The notes under the pieces: model-generated | Told to the model about the DNA's origin: nothing | The model's input: only the letters and a program-made list of their open reading frames with translations | The model's database searches: none | Translations under genes and position numbers: made by a program | NCBI RefSeq assembly: GCF_003096015.2 | Contig: NZ_CP029185.2 | Location: 3,498,501 to 3,562,500, forward strand | Direction: 5' to 3' | Length of the DNA stretch: 64,000 bases | Source of the DNA: Limnobaculum parvum | GTDB lineage: Bacteria > Pseudomonadota > Gammaproteobacteria > Enterobacterales > Enterobacteriaceae | Shown: positions 9,152 to 17,680 of the stretch, piece by piece | Layout: every line of letters starts with the position of its first letter | Position numbering within the stretch: the stretch's first letter is position 1

Positions 9152-10816
9152 ATGAATAACGAGAAAATATCCTCTCAGTCCGTATATCCAGATAACAGCC
9201 GGTGGAGAAACTGGCAGGGATTAAGCGGCTGGAATTACTACTTCCTGATAAAGTTTGCACTGTTATGGGGTGGATATCTCAATTTCCATCCTCTGGAAAA
9301 TCTGGTTTTTGTCGCCTTTTTGCTGTTTCCACTCCCCGCCGGCTGGATAAGAAAAACCCGCAACTGGATTGCTATTCCGGTAGGTATTGCACTGTTTTAC
9401 TATGACACTTGGCTTCCAAGCATCCAAAGTATGATTAATCTACGTAGTCAAGCAAGCGCCCTCAGCTTTGATTATATGGTGGAATTCGTACAGCGCTTTA
9501 TTAACTGGAGCTGGGTGGGCGCAGGTTTTACGCTGTTGGTTGGCTATCTATTTATTTCCCAATGGGTGCGTATTACGCCTTTTGTGGTCGCCGCTTTAAT
9601 ATGGCTAAACGTTATCACTCTCGGTGGACCATCATTCAACTTATCGCCAGCAGCAGCAACCCGTACGCCATCAACGAATGTTGCACCTGCACAATTGGGT
9701 ACCGCAGACAGTGCACCATCGGATGCTTTGGGGCCACCAACGTCTCAAAACCTTACCGCCTATTATGATAAATTTATTCAGACTCAACAGAATCTGTATA
9801 CCGAATTCCCGGCATCCTTACCTGCCGATGCCCAGCCTTTTGATCTGTTAATTATTAATATCTGCTCCCTCTCTTGGTCAGATATGCAGTCGGTTGGTTT
9901 GGCGGATCATCCGGTCTGGAAAAAGATGAATATCGTTTTTGATAATTTTAACTCGGCGACGTCATACAGCGGACCGGCGGCAATTCGGATATCCCGAGCC
10001 AGTTGTGGTCAACCGTCCCATAGCGCACTGTATAAAGCATCGGATCAGCGCTGTTATCTGTTCAACGATCTGGCACAGTTAGGGTTTAAAAATGAGCTGG
10101 TCATGGACCACTCAGGGGCTTTTGGCGATTATCTAAAAGAATTGCGTGAATATGCAGGCATTCAAGCCACCCCAATGCCTTTTGGTAACGCCAAGGCAGA
10201 ACTGACTTCCTTTGATGGTGAACCGCTCTATCGCGATCTGAGTATGTTGACTCAATGGCTAGAAGCCAGACAAAAGGATGACACTCCCCGCGCAGTAACA
10301 TTCTACAATACCATTGAGCTCCACGATGGTAACCGTAGCCTTGCGACTAGCAAACCGGCGGAATACAAAAAGCGGCTACAGGATTTGTTTGACGATCTGA
10401 ACAGTTTTCTGGATGAGCTAGATAAGTCTGGTCGAAAAGTGATAGTAATGATTGTGCCAGAGCATGGAGCCGCTCTGGTTGGTGACAAAATGCAAGTTTC
10501 CGGCCTACGAGATATCCCCAGCCCAAGCATCACTCATGTTCCTGTTGGCATTCGGATTGTTGGTACCAAAGCGCCATCGCAACAGCAGGCGCTGCATATT
10601 ACGTCCCCAAGCAGCTATCTGGCTATTTCCGAGCTGGTTAACCGTACGCTGGACGGTAAGCTGTTTACTCAGGACAACATCGACTGGCAAAAACTAACGG
10701 AAAACCTACCGCAAACACCCGCAATATCAGAAACATCAGGTTCCGTAGTCATGAAGTATCAGGATAAAACATATATCAGGCTGAACAAGGCTGACTGGGT
10801 GCCCTATCCACAATAG
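9152..10816 (+). CDS. bcsG: Cellulose phosphoethanolamine transferase BcsG
   Basis: A 554-residue inner-membrane enzyme that transfers phosphoethanolamine from phosphatidylethanolamine to cellulose. Several N-terminal transmembrane helices (about 30-165) precede a periplasmic alkaline-phosphatase-superfamily domain. The nucleophile region is TSYSGPAAIRISRASCGQ (about 270-287, with the Ser of TSYSG as expected nucleophile), and the metal-binding VPEHGAAL is near 434. Length is close to E. coli BcsG (559). In E. coli it is third in bcsEFG; here it stands alone, divergent from bcsR. It is followed by a strong terminator shared with the convergent tRNA gene. Confidence 0.96.
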   Translation: MNNEKISSQSVYPDNSRWRNWQGLSGWNYYFLIKFALLWGGYLNFHPLENLVFVAFLLFPLPAGWIRKTRNWIAIPVGIALFYYDTWLPSIQSMINLRSQASALSFDYMVEFVQRFINWSWVGAGFTLLVGYLFISQWVRITPFVVAALIWLNVITLGGPSFNLSPAAATRTPSTNVAPAQLGTADSAPSDALGPPTSQNLTAYYDKFIQTQQNLYTEFPASLPADAQPFDLLIINICSLSWSDMQSVGLADHPVWKKMNIVFDNFNSATSYSGPAAIRISRASCGQPSHSALYKASDQRCYLFNDLAQLGFKNELVMDHSGAFGDYLKELREYAGIQATPMPFGNAKAELTSFDGEPLYRDLSMLTQWLEARQKDDTPRAVTFYNTIELHDGNRSLATSKPAEYKKRLQDLFDDLNSFLDELDKSGRKVIVMIVPEHGAALVGDKMQVSGLRDIPSPSITHVPVGIRIVGTKAPSQQQALHITSPSSYLAISELVNRTLDGKLFTQDNIDWQKLTENLPQTPAISETSGSVVMKYQDKTYIRLNKADWVPYPQ

Positions 10817-10842
10817 GTCGCCTGTTTACCGCGATAAAAAGC

Positions 10843-10876
10843 AAAACCCCTGATGGCTTTCACCATCAGGGGTTTT
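10843..10876. terminator. Bidirectional rho-independent terminator (bcsG / tRNA-Pro)
   Basis: Perfect 14-bp inverted repeat (AAAACCCCTGATGG, loop CTTTCA, CCATCAGGGGTTTT) with T/A tracts on both sides, placed between convergent bcsG and the tRNA gene. Confidence 0.93.
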
Positions 10877-10881
10877 TAAAT

Positions 10882-10958
10882 TGGTCGGCGAGAGAGGATT
10901 CGAACCTCCGACCCACTGGTCCCAAACCAGTTGCGCTACCAAGCTGCGCTACTCGCCG
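10882..10958 (-). tRNA. proM: tRNA-Pro (anticodon UGG), CCA encoded
   Basis: A 77-nt cloverleaf on the minus strand. The acceptor stem pairs CGGCGAG with CTCGCCG, the T-loop is GGTTCGAATCC, and the anticodon arm ACTGG-TTTGGGA-CCAGT gives anticodon TGG. Discriminator A and CCA are encoded at 10882-10885. It matches E. coli proM, which lies in an argX-hisR-leuT-proM cluster; here no other tRNA gene flanks it. Confidence 0.96.
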
Positions 10959-10972
10959 TCGAATTGAGGCGC

Positions 10973-11001
10973 ATGTTACTGCCACCACAATCTCAGGTCA
11001 A
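10973..11001 (-). promoter_or_regulatory. Sigma70 promoter of tRNA-Pro with GC-rich discriminator
   Basis: On the minus strand a -35 TTGACC (10996-11001), a 17-bp spacer and a -10 TAACAT (10973-10978) are followed by GCGCC just before the expected start. The GC-rich discriminator is typical of stable-RNA promoters under stringent control (inference from known examples). Confidence 0.75.
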
Positions 11002-11209
11002 CTTCTTTCCATCATCCCACTACCAACAGGAGATAAATGCAGCAAACCGAAGTTAATTCCCCCACATCAAACAGCTAAACCTGTTTTCTTTCAGTTAATT
11101 TACTCATATTTGTTAACAATAAGTGATATTCTAATTAACTCTCCAACATTCTGGTTCCAGAGACCTTTCTGGTTATACAACACGCAACAACATACTGAGG
11201 GGAAAACTC

Positions 11210-11956
11210 ATGGCTGATTGGGTTTCAGGCACGGTAGCACAGATAGATAACTGGACAGACAGCTTATTCAGCCTGCGTGTTCACGCCCCCATCCGACCGT
11301 TTACGGCGGGTCAGTTCGCTAAATTGGCTCTGGATATTGGTGGAGAGCGTGTTCAGCGAGCTTACTCTTATGTTAATGCCCCCAGTAACTCGGAACTTGA
11401 ATTTTACCTAGTGACCGTTCCTGACGGTAAACTTAGCCCTCACCTTCACCAATTAAAAGTAGGCGATTCAGTTATGGTGACTCTGGACGCCGCAGGGTTC
11501 TTTGTTCTGGAAGAAATCCCTACCGTTGATACCCTATGGATGCTATCAACCGGTACCGCTATTGGTCCCTTTCTCTCCATCCTTCAGGAGGGTAAAGATC
11601 TTGAGCGTTTTAACCACATCGTTTTAGTTCACGCCGCTCGCTACAGCCAAGACCTCAGTTACCTGCCTTTGATGCGTGAGCTGGAAAAACGCTATCAGGG
11701 AAAATTACGCATTCAAACTGTCGTCAGCCGGGAAAAAAGTACAGGCTCTCTGTTTGGCCGCATTCCGGTATTAATTGAAAACGGTGAACTAGAATCTGCC
11801 GTTGGGCTAACAATCTGTCCGGAACAAAGCCACATCATGCTTTGCGGTAATCCGGCGATGGCAAAAGATACTCAACAATTGCTCAAACAGCAGCGTAATA
11901 TGGCCAAACACTTACGCAGAAAACCGGGCCATATCACCAGTGAACAGTATTGGTAA
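11210..11956 (+). CDS. fpr: Ferredoxin/flavodoxin-NADP+ reductase
   Basis: A 248-residue FAD enzyme passing electrons between NADPH and flavodoxin/ferredoxin, same length as E. coli Fpr. The FAD-binding motif RAYSYVNAP lies at residues 59-67, followed by the family block FYLVTVPDGKLSPHL. The NADP-binding block STGTAIGPFLSIL is near 110-122, and the C-terminus GHITSEQYW closes over the flavin. Its ATG follows a GAGGGG Shine-Dalgarno. In E. coli it is SoxRS-activated; no soxbox was identified here by eye. Downstream is yiiQ, as in E. coli. Confidence 0.96.
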   Translation: MADWVSGTVAQIDNWTDSLFSLRVHAPIRPFTAGQFAKLALDIGGERVQRAYSYVNAPSNSELEFYLVTVPDGKLSPHLHQLKVGDSVMVTLDAAGFFVLEEIPTVDTLWMLSTGTAIGPFLSILQEGKDLERFNHIVLVHAARYSQDLSYLPLMRELEKRYQGKLRIQTVVSREKSTGSLFGRIPVLIENGELESAVGLTICPEQSHIMLCGNPAMAKDTQQLLKQQRNMAKHLRRKPGHITSEQYW

Positions 11957-11987
11957 ATTCAGTAAAAGAGCGAATATCGGTTAGATC

Positions 11988-12015
11988 GCGTTGTCTGATG
12001 GATTACAGACAACGC
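11988..12015. terminator. Hairpin after fpr (possible terminator)
   Basis: Perfect 10-bp stem GCGTTGTCTG / CAGACAACGC with an 8-base loop, 31 bases after the fpr stop. It is followed only by AATAAATTT rather than a clean T-tract, so its termination activity is uncertain. Confidence 0.5.
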
Positions 12016-12130
12016 AATAAATTTAGAGACATGTTTTTGACAAGCTTGGCACAACAGGTTTTAATCAGACATTATCTCATATAGATTAGTGATATATATG
12101 AATGACACTCAATCAGAACACTCAATATTA

Positions 12131-12775
12131 ATGAAATCTATCATTTTCAGCACACTCTTTTTGGCGCTGATGTTAGGTTCCGTGTCATTTGCCGCTCAGG
12201 ATAACAATCCTTCTCCACCCACTGAATCAAGCACCAACGAACCCGCTATCGCACCCTATCTGCGAGAAGATGCGCCATCATTTAGTCTGACTATCGCTCA
12301 GTTCAGAGAAAAATTCTCGACCACCAACCCCACACTGCCATTAGGTGAGTATAAAACCATCAAAACGCTGGAGGTCAAATCTCCGCTGCTCCGTGCCGCC
12401 AGCCGAATTAACAGCACCCTATACTCTTCCGTGGCTATTGATAAAAGCCAACGCACAATCAAAAGCATACAGCTAACTTATCTGCCCCTCATTCCATCAG
12501 AAGACAAAACGGAAAAACCCGAAGACATGGCTAAAGTGGAAAAAGCAAATAAGGCGGTGTTAATCAACTATATGAGTGCGTTTATCAATCTATTTGAACC
12601 CACATTATCAGCAGAAAAGTGTCATAAGAAATCCATTGAATTGCTAGAAAAGGGTAAAGGAACCCCCTTCCATCAACAAACTGAAGGGACATTGCGTTTT
12701 GTTATAGCCGATCATCGTGAAAAAGGTATAACATTCGCTATTGAACCGATTAAGCTGTCGCTATCTGACAAGTAA
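12131..12775 (+). CDS. yiiQ: YiiQ family periplasmic protein (DUF1454)
   Basis: A protein of about 214 residues, of unknown function, similar to E. coli YiiQ: shared blocks include APYL, SLTIAQFREKF, NPTLPLGEYK, INSTLYSS and the C-terminal GITFAIEPIKLSLS. From the ATG at 12131 it begins with a clean signal peptide (MKSIIFSTLFLALMLGSVSFAA). Longer in-frame starts (GTG 12089, ATG 12098) would bury that signal and have no better ribosome site, so the inner ATG is preferred. It lies between fpr and tpiA, its E. coli neighbours. Confidence 0.88.
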   Translation: MKSIIFSTLFLALMLGSVSFAAQDNNPSPPTESSTNEPAIAPYLREDAPSFSLTIAQFREKFSTTNPTLPLGEYKTIKTLEVKSPLLRAASRINSTLYSSVAIDKSQRTIKSIQLTYLPLIPSEDKTEKPEDMAKVEKANKAVLINYMSAFINLFEPTLSAEKCHKKSIELLEKGKGTPFHQQTEGTLRFVIADHREKGITFAIEPIKLSLSDK

Positions 12776-12947
12776 ATCATAGAAATCAGATACGCCACTG
12801 GCAACCAATAAAAGCTAAACCCGAAGCATTCAGTCGTTCTATACTAGGGAACAAATTGATATTGGCACTAACCCGCCATCAAATGCTTTAAGTCACTAAC
12901 TCACTGTAATGAAAGTTATTACCGTATAATCTGATTGGAGAAAAAAC

Positions 12948-13715
12948 ATGCGTCATCCATTAGTTATGGGAAACTGGAAACTCAACGGCAGCAGACATAT
13001 GGTCAACGAACTGATCGATGGTCTGCGTAAAGAAGTCAGCAGTGTAAGTGGTTGTGATATTGCGATTGCTCCACCTTTTATTTATCTGGATCAGGCAAAA
13101 CATCAGGCGTCTGGTAGTCGTATTATGCTGGGTGCTCAAAACGTTGACATCAACCTTTCAGGCGCCTTCACCGGCGAAACCTCAGCCAATATGTTAAAAG
13201 ATATTGGTATGAAATACGTTATCATTGGTCACTCTGAGCGTCGTACTTACCATAAAGAAAGCGACGAGATGATTGCTGAGAAATTTGCCGTTCTGAAAGA
13301 AGCGGGCTTGATTCCTGTGCTGTGCATTGGTGAAACTGAAGCAGAAAACGAAGCGGGTCAAACCGAAGCCGTTTGCGCCAAACAGCTGGACGCCGTATTA
13401 AAAACGATGGGTGCTTCGGCATTTGAAAACAGCGTGATTGCTTATGAACCCGTTTGGGCGATCGGTACAGGTAAATCAGCAACGCCAGCTCAGGCTCAGG
13501 CAGTTCACAAATTTATCCGTGACCATATTGCTAAACATGATGCCAAGATTGCTGCTCAAGTGATTATTCAGTACGGCGGTTCAGTGAATGCCAGCAATGC
13601 TGCAGAATTATTCTCTCAGCCAGATATCGATGGGGCTCTGGTTGGCGGCGCGTCATTAAAAGCAGATGCTTTTGCAGTGATTGTTAAAGCGGCAGCCGAA
13701 GCTAAAAAAGCGTAA
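12948..13715 (+). CDS. tpiA: Triose-phosphate isomerase
   Basis: A 255-residue glycolytic TIM barrel interconverting DHAP and glyceraldehyde-3-phosphate. Catalytic residues are Lys11 (GNWKLNG), His95 (IIGHSERR) and Glu167 (AYEPVWAIGTG); the phosphate-binding IQYGGSV lies near 208. Length equals E. coli TpiA (255). A strong terminator follows. Confidence 0.98.
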   Translation: MRHPLVMGNWKLNGSRHMVNELIDGLRKEVSSVSGCDIAIAPPFIYLDQAKHQASGSRIMLGAQNVDINLSGAFTGETSANMLKDIGMKYVIIGHSERRTYHKESDEMIAEKFAVLKEAGLIPVLCIGETEAENEAGQTEAVCAKQLDAVLKTMGASAFENSVIAYEPVWAIGTGKSATPAQAQAVHKFIRDHIAKHDAKIAAQVIIQYGGSVNASNAAELFSQPDIDGALVGGASLKADAFAVIVKAAAEAKKA

Positions 13716-13733
13716 TCGATTTTTATATTCCAT

Positions 13734-13763
13734 AAAAAACCCGGAAAAAATTCCGGGTTTTTT
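13734..13763. terminator. Bidirectional terminator between tpiA and pfkA
   Basis: 13-bp inverted repeat AAAAAACCCGGAA / TTCCGGGTTTTTT with a four-base loop, between the convergent tpiA and pfkA genes. Confidence 0.93.
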
Positions 13764-13790
13764 TATCTCGATAAATATGTTCAAGCGAGA

Positions 13791-14753
13791 TCAGAATAGC
13801 TCTTTTGCCGTTTTCAACCAATCGCTCTTAAACGGACGTTTCATATTCTCAATCGCATCAATAATATCGTGATGGACCATCTTCTCATTCTGAATGCCTA
13901 CGCAGCGACCGCCATGACCTTCCATCAGTAAATCAATAGCATAAGCGCCCATGCGGGAGGCTAAAATACGGTCGTATGGTACGGGAGAACCGCCACGTTG
14001 AATATGACCCAGTACCGTCGCACGCGTATCGCGATGCGTTTTTTCCTGAATATATTTAGCCAATTCATCGATATCACAAATGTGCTCAGTGATAGCGACA
14101 ATCGCGTGTTTCTTCCCTTTACCAATACCCGCCATAATCTCTTTTACGAGTTCATCACGATCGAACTCAATCTCAGGCAGAACAATAAATTCACAACCGC
14201 CAGCAATGGCTGCCGCGAGGGTTAAATCGCCGCAATAACGCCCCATGACTTCAACAATAGAAATACGTTGGTGAGATGAAGAGGTATCACGCAGGCGGTC
14301 AATGGCTTCAACCACCGTGCCCAGCGCAGTAAAAAAGCCGATGGTATAATCCGTACCGGCTACATCATTATCAATAGTTCCTGGTAAACCAATGCATGGG
14401 AAACCACATTCTGTCAGCAATTTTGCACCCATATAGGAACCATCACCGCCAATAACTACCAGCGCATCAATATTTCTACGTCTCAGGTTCTCTATCGCAA
14501 TTTCACGAACCGCAGGATCTCTAAATTCTGGATAACGAACAGAACCCAGAAAAGTACCGCCACGGTTAATAACATCAGATACGCTATAACGATCTAGCTG
14601 TTCCATGCGATCTTCACACAATCCCTGATAGCCATCATAAATACCAAAAACTTCCAATCCCTGAGAAAGTGCAGCACGCACAACACCACGGATAGCCGCA
14701 TTCATTCCCGGTGCATCACCACCACTCGTTAAAACGCCGATTCTTTTGATCAT
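13791..14753 (-). CDS. pfkA: 6-phosphofructokinase I
   Basis: A 320-residue ATP-dependent phosphofructokinase, the same length as E. coli PfkA. It starts with MIKRIGVLTSGGDAPGMN (ATP-binding GGD), then has IGGDGSYMGA near 103, the catalytic PGTIDND (about 124-130), and MGRYCGDL near 169. An open frame extends 38 codons further upstream, but family alignment fixes the start at 14753. Convergent with tpiA across a shared terminator. Confidence 0.98.
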   Translation of the reverse strand: MIKRIGVLTSGGDAPGMNAAIRGVVRAALSQGLEVFGIYDGYQGLCEDRMEQLDRYSVSDVINRGGTFLGSVRYPEFRDPAVREIAIENLRRRNIDALVVIGGDGSYMGAKLLTECGFPCIGLPGTIDNDVAGTDYTIGFFTALGTVVEAIDRLRDTSSSHQRISIVEVMGRYCGDLTLAAAIAGGCEFIVLPEIEFDRDELVKEIMAGIGKGKKHAIVAITEHICDIDELAKYIQEKTHRDTRATVLGHIQRGGSPVPYDRILASRMGAYAIDLLMEGHGGRCVGIQNEKMVHHDIIDAIENMKRPFKSDWLKTAKELF

Positions 14754-15095
14754 GACCACCTCTAAACTGACAGATGTTATTTTAGATATCGTTCCACAAT
14801 ACGCCATGACTTGCATGACGATGAAACAGAATGAGCCGGCAGGCTCGTAGTTATCAATTAAATGCACCGGGCGTATTATGTAGGGTAATCCCCGGACTTT
14901 TAATCCTGTTGACTACATATCAGACTAATGTCTGCTGACTTTGATGACTCAGTATAGCAAACATGATTTGCTGAATTGATTCAGTTTAAGTTAAAAACGG
15001 TAATAATTTATATAGATAAAAAAATTATTTTTTATCGTCCCGAAATAAGTTTCTACTAATGGATAATCTAACTCATTCGCAAACGGCGCCTATCT
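14754..15095. other. pfkA upstream region / fieF 3' flank
   Basis: 342 bases without a gene. It contains the pfkA promoter (minus strand) and an AT-only near-palindrome (GATAAAAAAATTATTTTTTATC at about 15016-15037) that could act as the fieF terminator; nothing else recognised. Confidence 0.4.
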
Positions 15096-15974
15096 TCAGG
15101 ATACCACGACGGAACAAGGGTCCTGATGGATAATAACCTCTGAGTTGGGAAAACGTCTTAATATATCCTGCTCTACATCATCAGCAATTTTATGTGCTTC
15201 AACCAGAGGTAGTTCATCCGCCATTTCCACATGCAACTGAATAAAGCGCGTAGGACCTGATTGACGGGTACGGAGATCGTGTGCGCCCATAATGCCCGAT
15301 TTCGACAATGCGATATCCATAATTTCTTGTCGTTCTTCGTCCGGTAATGCCCTGTCCAACAAGGTTTGCACTGCATCATAAGCCATCGTTAATGCACTAT
15401 ATAAAATGTAACAGCCTATCCCTAAAGCAAAGATCGCATCCGCGTACAGGAAACCATAAAGGCTCAAGCCTAATGCTGCCAGAATAGCCCCATTCATAAA
15501 GATATCTGACTGATAATGTAGCATATCTGCACGAATAGCCTGACTTTGCGTTTTTCTTACAACCCAACGTTGGAAGGTAACCAGACCAATCGTACTGATT
15601 AACGAAATAACCGTAACAATAATACCGATACCGGCAGATTTAATCGGTTGAGGATTCGCCAGATGTTGAAAACCGGTTAAGAACAGAAAAATAGCAGAAC
15701 CACTGATAAACATACTCTGGGCTAATGCAGCCAGAGATTCCGCTTTTCCATGGCCAAATGTGTGTTGATGGTCGGCAGGTTGCAAAGCATAACGTACGAC
15801 CAACAGGTTAGTGATAGAAGCAGCAATATCCACCATAGAATCGACCAGCGCAGCCAGCAAACTAACCGACCCGGTAAGCCACCAGGCGGCAATTTTTACC
15901 AACAGTAATACTGCTGCCACACTCGCCGCGCAGAGTGCGGCTGTTTTAACAAGTCGTCCGTACTGATCGCCCAC
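15096..15974 (-). CDS. fieF: Cation-efflux pump FieF (YiiP, Zn2+/Fe2+ CDF transporter)
   Basis: A 292-residue cation diffusion facilitator exporting Fe2+/Zn2+ from the cytoplasm. Six transmembrane helices are followed by a C-terminal metal-binding domain. Site-A ligands are DSMVD in helix 2 (about 44-48) and HYQSD in helix 5 (about 152-156). The block HTFGHGKAESLAALAQSMFIS (read as two parts, HTFGHGK and SLAALAQSM) is characteristic. It ends about eight residues shorter than E. coli FieF (300). In E. coli it lies directly next to cpxP; here a Mig-14-like gene separates them. Confidence 0.96.
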   Translation of the reverse strand: MGDQYGRLVKTAALCAASVAAVLLLVKIAAWWLTGSVSLLAALVDSMVDIAASITNLLVVRYALQPADHQHTFGHGKAESLAALAQSMFISGSAIFLFLTGFQHLANPQPIKSAGIGIIVTVISLISTIGLVTFQRWVVRKTQSQAIRADMLHYQSDIFMNGAILAALGLSLYGFLYADAIFALGIGCYILYSALTMAYDAVQTLLDRALPDEERQEIMDIALSKSGIMGAHDLRTRQSGPTRFIQLHVEMADELPLVEAHKIADDVEQDILRRFPNSEVIIHQDPCSVVVS

Positions 15975-16247
15975 TGTTTATTGCTCCTGAATACTATCAG
16001 TCAAAACAGTTAGTATAGCGATTTTTGGGCAAAAAAAACCCGCCCCAGATTATCAACCCGCTGAGTATTTTTAATGCGTATCGATAAATTTAGATACTGA
16101 TATCGGAGATTATGTCGTGCTCAACAAAAACTGGCTACAATTTGGTGTCTCTAAAAATAATAAATTTGAGTCATTAAGGATTAACTCATTTTTACAACAA
16201 TACCAGTTATACATGGGGTTGATAACACACTTAACTGTTATTAAGAA

Positions 16248-17144
16248 TTAAATTGTCAGAATGCGCCCTACTGTTTGAGGCGTACACCAGCGGGTCTTAT
16301 AAGCGCCAGACATAGCACCAAAAGAAAAATACATTGGCACATTCAAATTAACTGCATATGCATGTGCTTTCTTTAAATTATTCCACATCAATATAGATCC
16401 CAAAGAATGTTTATTAATATTCATATCGTAACCAATATTGATAAAATCAACAAAAAAACCTCGCTTAGAAAGACTAAATATTAATAACTGAACTCCAACA
16501 GGCTCACCATTAAGATAAGTTACATCTCCAAAGAAATTATTTTTACACTCATGAAAAAAATCAATATTTAGTTCAGGCTGATTTATCCGAACACCCCGAC
16601 GGCTAAAGAAAAGGGCATCATATATATTAAATAACTCTAATGGAGTAAGCTTATTTACATCAACGAAACTTCCCCCGTCTTCCAGAAAAAGACGCTCTTT
16701 TCGATTCATCGTTGATATTGATTTCTTTGAAAAACCATTAACGACATCTTTTGTATATGCCACTTTTCTTTTAGACAATAAGTGAAAGGATGTATTTATA
16801 AAACCACTAAACGAAGGATAAACACACTTTGACTTAAATGGTGCCAACACTCGCACACCATCCATAAAGGGCGGTAATATGGAGTATGCAGGAACGGGAA
16901 TATGCATATTAGTTCTTTTTGGATTTTTGATATCATTGACTAACCATCCATTATCCAAACATACAGCTCCCACAAGATTATTTTCTCGTCTATAAGAAAG
17001 AAAATTTAGGTTAGCCCCCTTCTTAAGCATAAAATTAATAAATAAAGGAGATGATTCGCAATTAAAACCAAATGAATCACATAACAATGCATATTCTTCA
17101 AACGAACACTCATTCCATCCCAAAAATTTTGCAATCACTTCCAA
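16248..17144 (-). CDS. Mig-14-like protein (antimicrobial-peptide-resistance family)
   Basis: A protein of about 298 residues that I recognise as a Mig-14 family member from several blocks recalled from Salmonella Mig-14. These are an N-terminal FxxW..CSFEEY, the central SFHLLSKRKVAYTKD followed by KKSISTMNRKERLFLEDGG (family: ...RRNEYKRFLKAGG), and the C-terminal LGSILMWNNLKKA and YKTRWC. Salmonella Mig-14 is an inner-membrane-associated, PhoP-controlled protein needed for resistance to host antimicrobial peptides; the fold is GNAT-like (recalled, not tested). No ATG opens the frame: TTG at 17144 or GTG at 17138 must be used. The gene is clearly AT-richer than its neighbours, suggesting horizontal acquisition. 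Confidence 0.72.
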   Translation of the reverse strand: MEVIAKFLGWNECSFEEYALLCDSFGFNCESSPLFINFMLKKGANLNFLSYRRENNLVGAVCLDNGWLVNDIKNPKRTNMHIPVPAYSILPPFMDGVRVLAPFKSKCVYPSFSGFINTSFHLLSKRKVAYTKDVVNGFSKKSISTMNRKERLFLEDGGSFVDVNKLTPLELFNIYDALFFSRRGVRINQPELNIDFFHECKNNFFGDVTYLNGEPVGVQLLIFSLSKRGFFVDFINIGYDMNINKHSLGSILMWNNLKKAHAYAVNLNVPMYFSFGAMSGAYKTRWCTPQTVGRILTI

Positions 17145-17573
17145 CCACCATAGCTAACTGTTTGTAATTGTATATTATATTTAATAGTCACCAATACCAT
17201 CTATTACAACAAGTAATACGACGACTATGATTATTCATCATTATCATAGTTTACCTCTTCCCTGTCCACGTTCTCCAGACGAGTATAATGACTATTAGCT
17301 CAAACGATTAAACAACATTCTGAACCATTCAATATTATCATTACATCACCCATTCAGGCTCTTTAATACTTGATCTTGTTTTTTGCACAAAATTTTCAGA
17401 CTGTTTCACAATTATCTTTGTTGAATTATTCAATCAAGAGGTAATACGTTAATCACTCACTTCACCATAATGATGATCAGAATATATAAACGATACGGAT
17501 CGCGCCCGTATTCGAGAGGTTATAATTAATTGAAATTGCTAATTATTTTTACTACCGTAAATAATTAAGAGGC
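17145..17573. other. AT-rich gap between mig-14-like gene and cpxP/CpxQ
   Basis: About 430 bases with no credible coding frame. It holds the promoter of the Mig-14-like gene. I searched for direct GTTTA repeats (PhoP box) at proper spacing and saw none. Confidence 0.45.
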
Positions 17574-17633
17574 AAAAAAAACCCCGCCGTCTATGGCGGG
17601 GAAGACATGGATGGTGTCTAAGGCAAGGAAAAA
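17574..17633 (-). ncRNA. cpxQ: CpxQ-like sRNA from the cpxP 3' UTR, ending in the cpxP terminator
   Basis: On the minus strand, 3' of cpxP, the sequence starts TTTTTCCTTGCCTTAGACAC, continues CATCCATGTCTTCC, and ends in a terminator stem CCCCGCC / GGCGGGG (17582-17601) plus eight T's. E. coli/Salmonella CpxQ, an Hfq-bound RNase E product of the cpxP mRNA 3' end, begins TTTTCCTTGCCATAGACACC and continues ATCCCTGTCTTCCCC before its terminator, so the seed region is nearly identical (comparison from memory). CpxQ represses inner-membrane protein mRNAs under envelope stress. The 5' processing end is inferred at about 17632. Confidence 0.88.
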
Positions 17634-17680
17634 CATCATAGGATTTACTACATACGACTACTTACAACTACATACTCTTA

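Noticed and set aside
17145..17300. PhoP box upstream of the Mig-14-like gene
   Set aside because: No pair of GTTTA-like repeats with five-base spacing was found on either strand.
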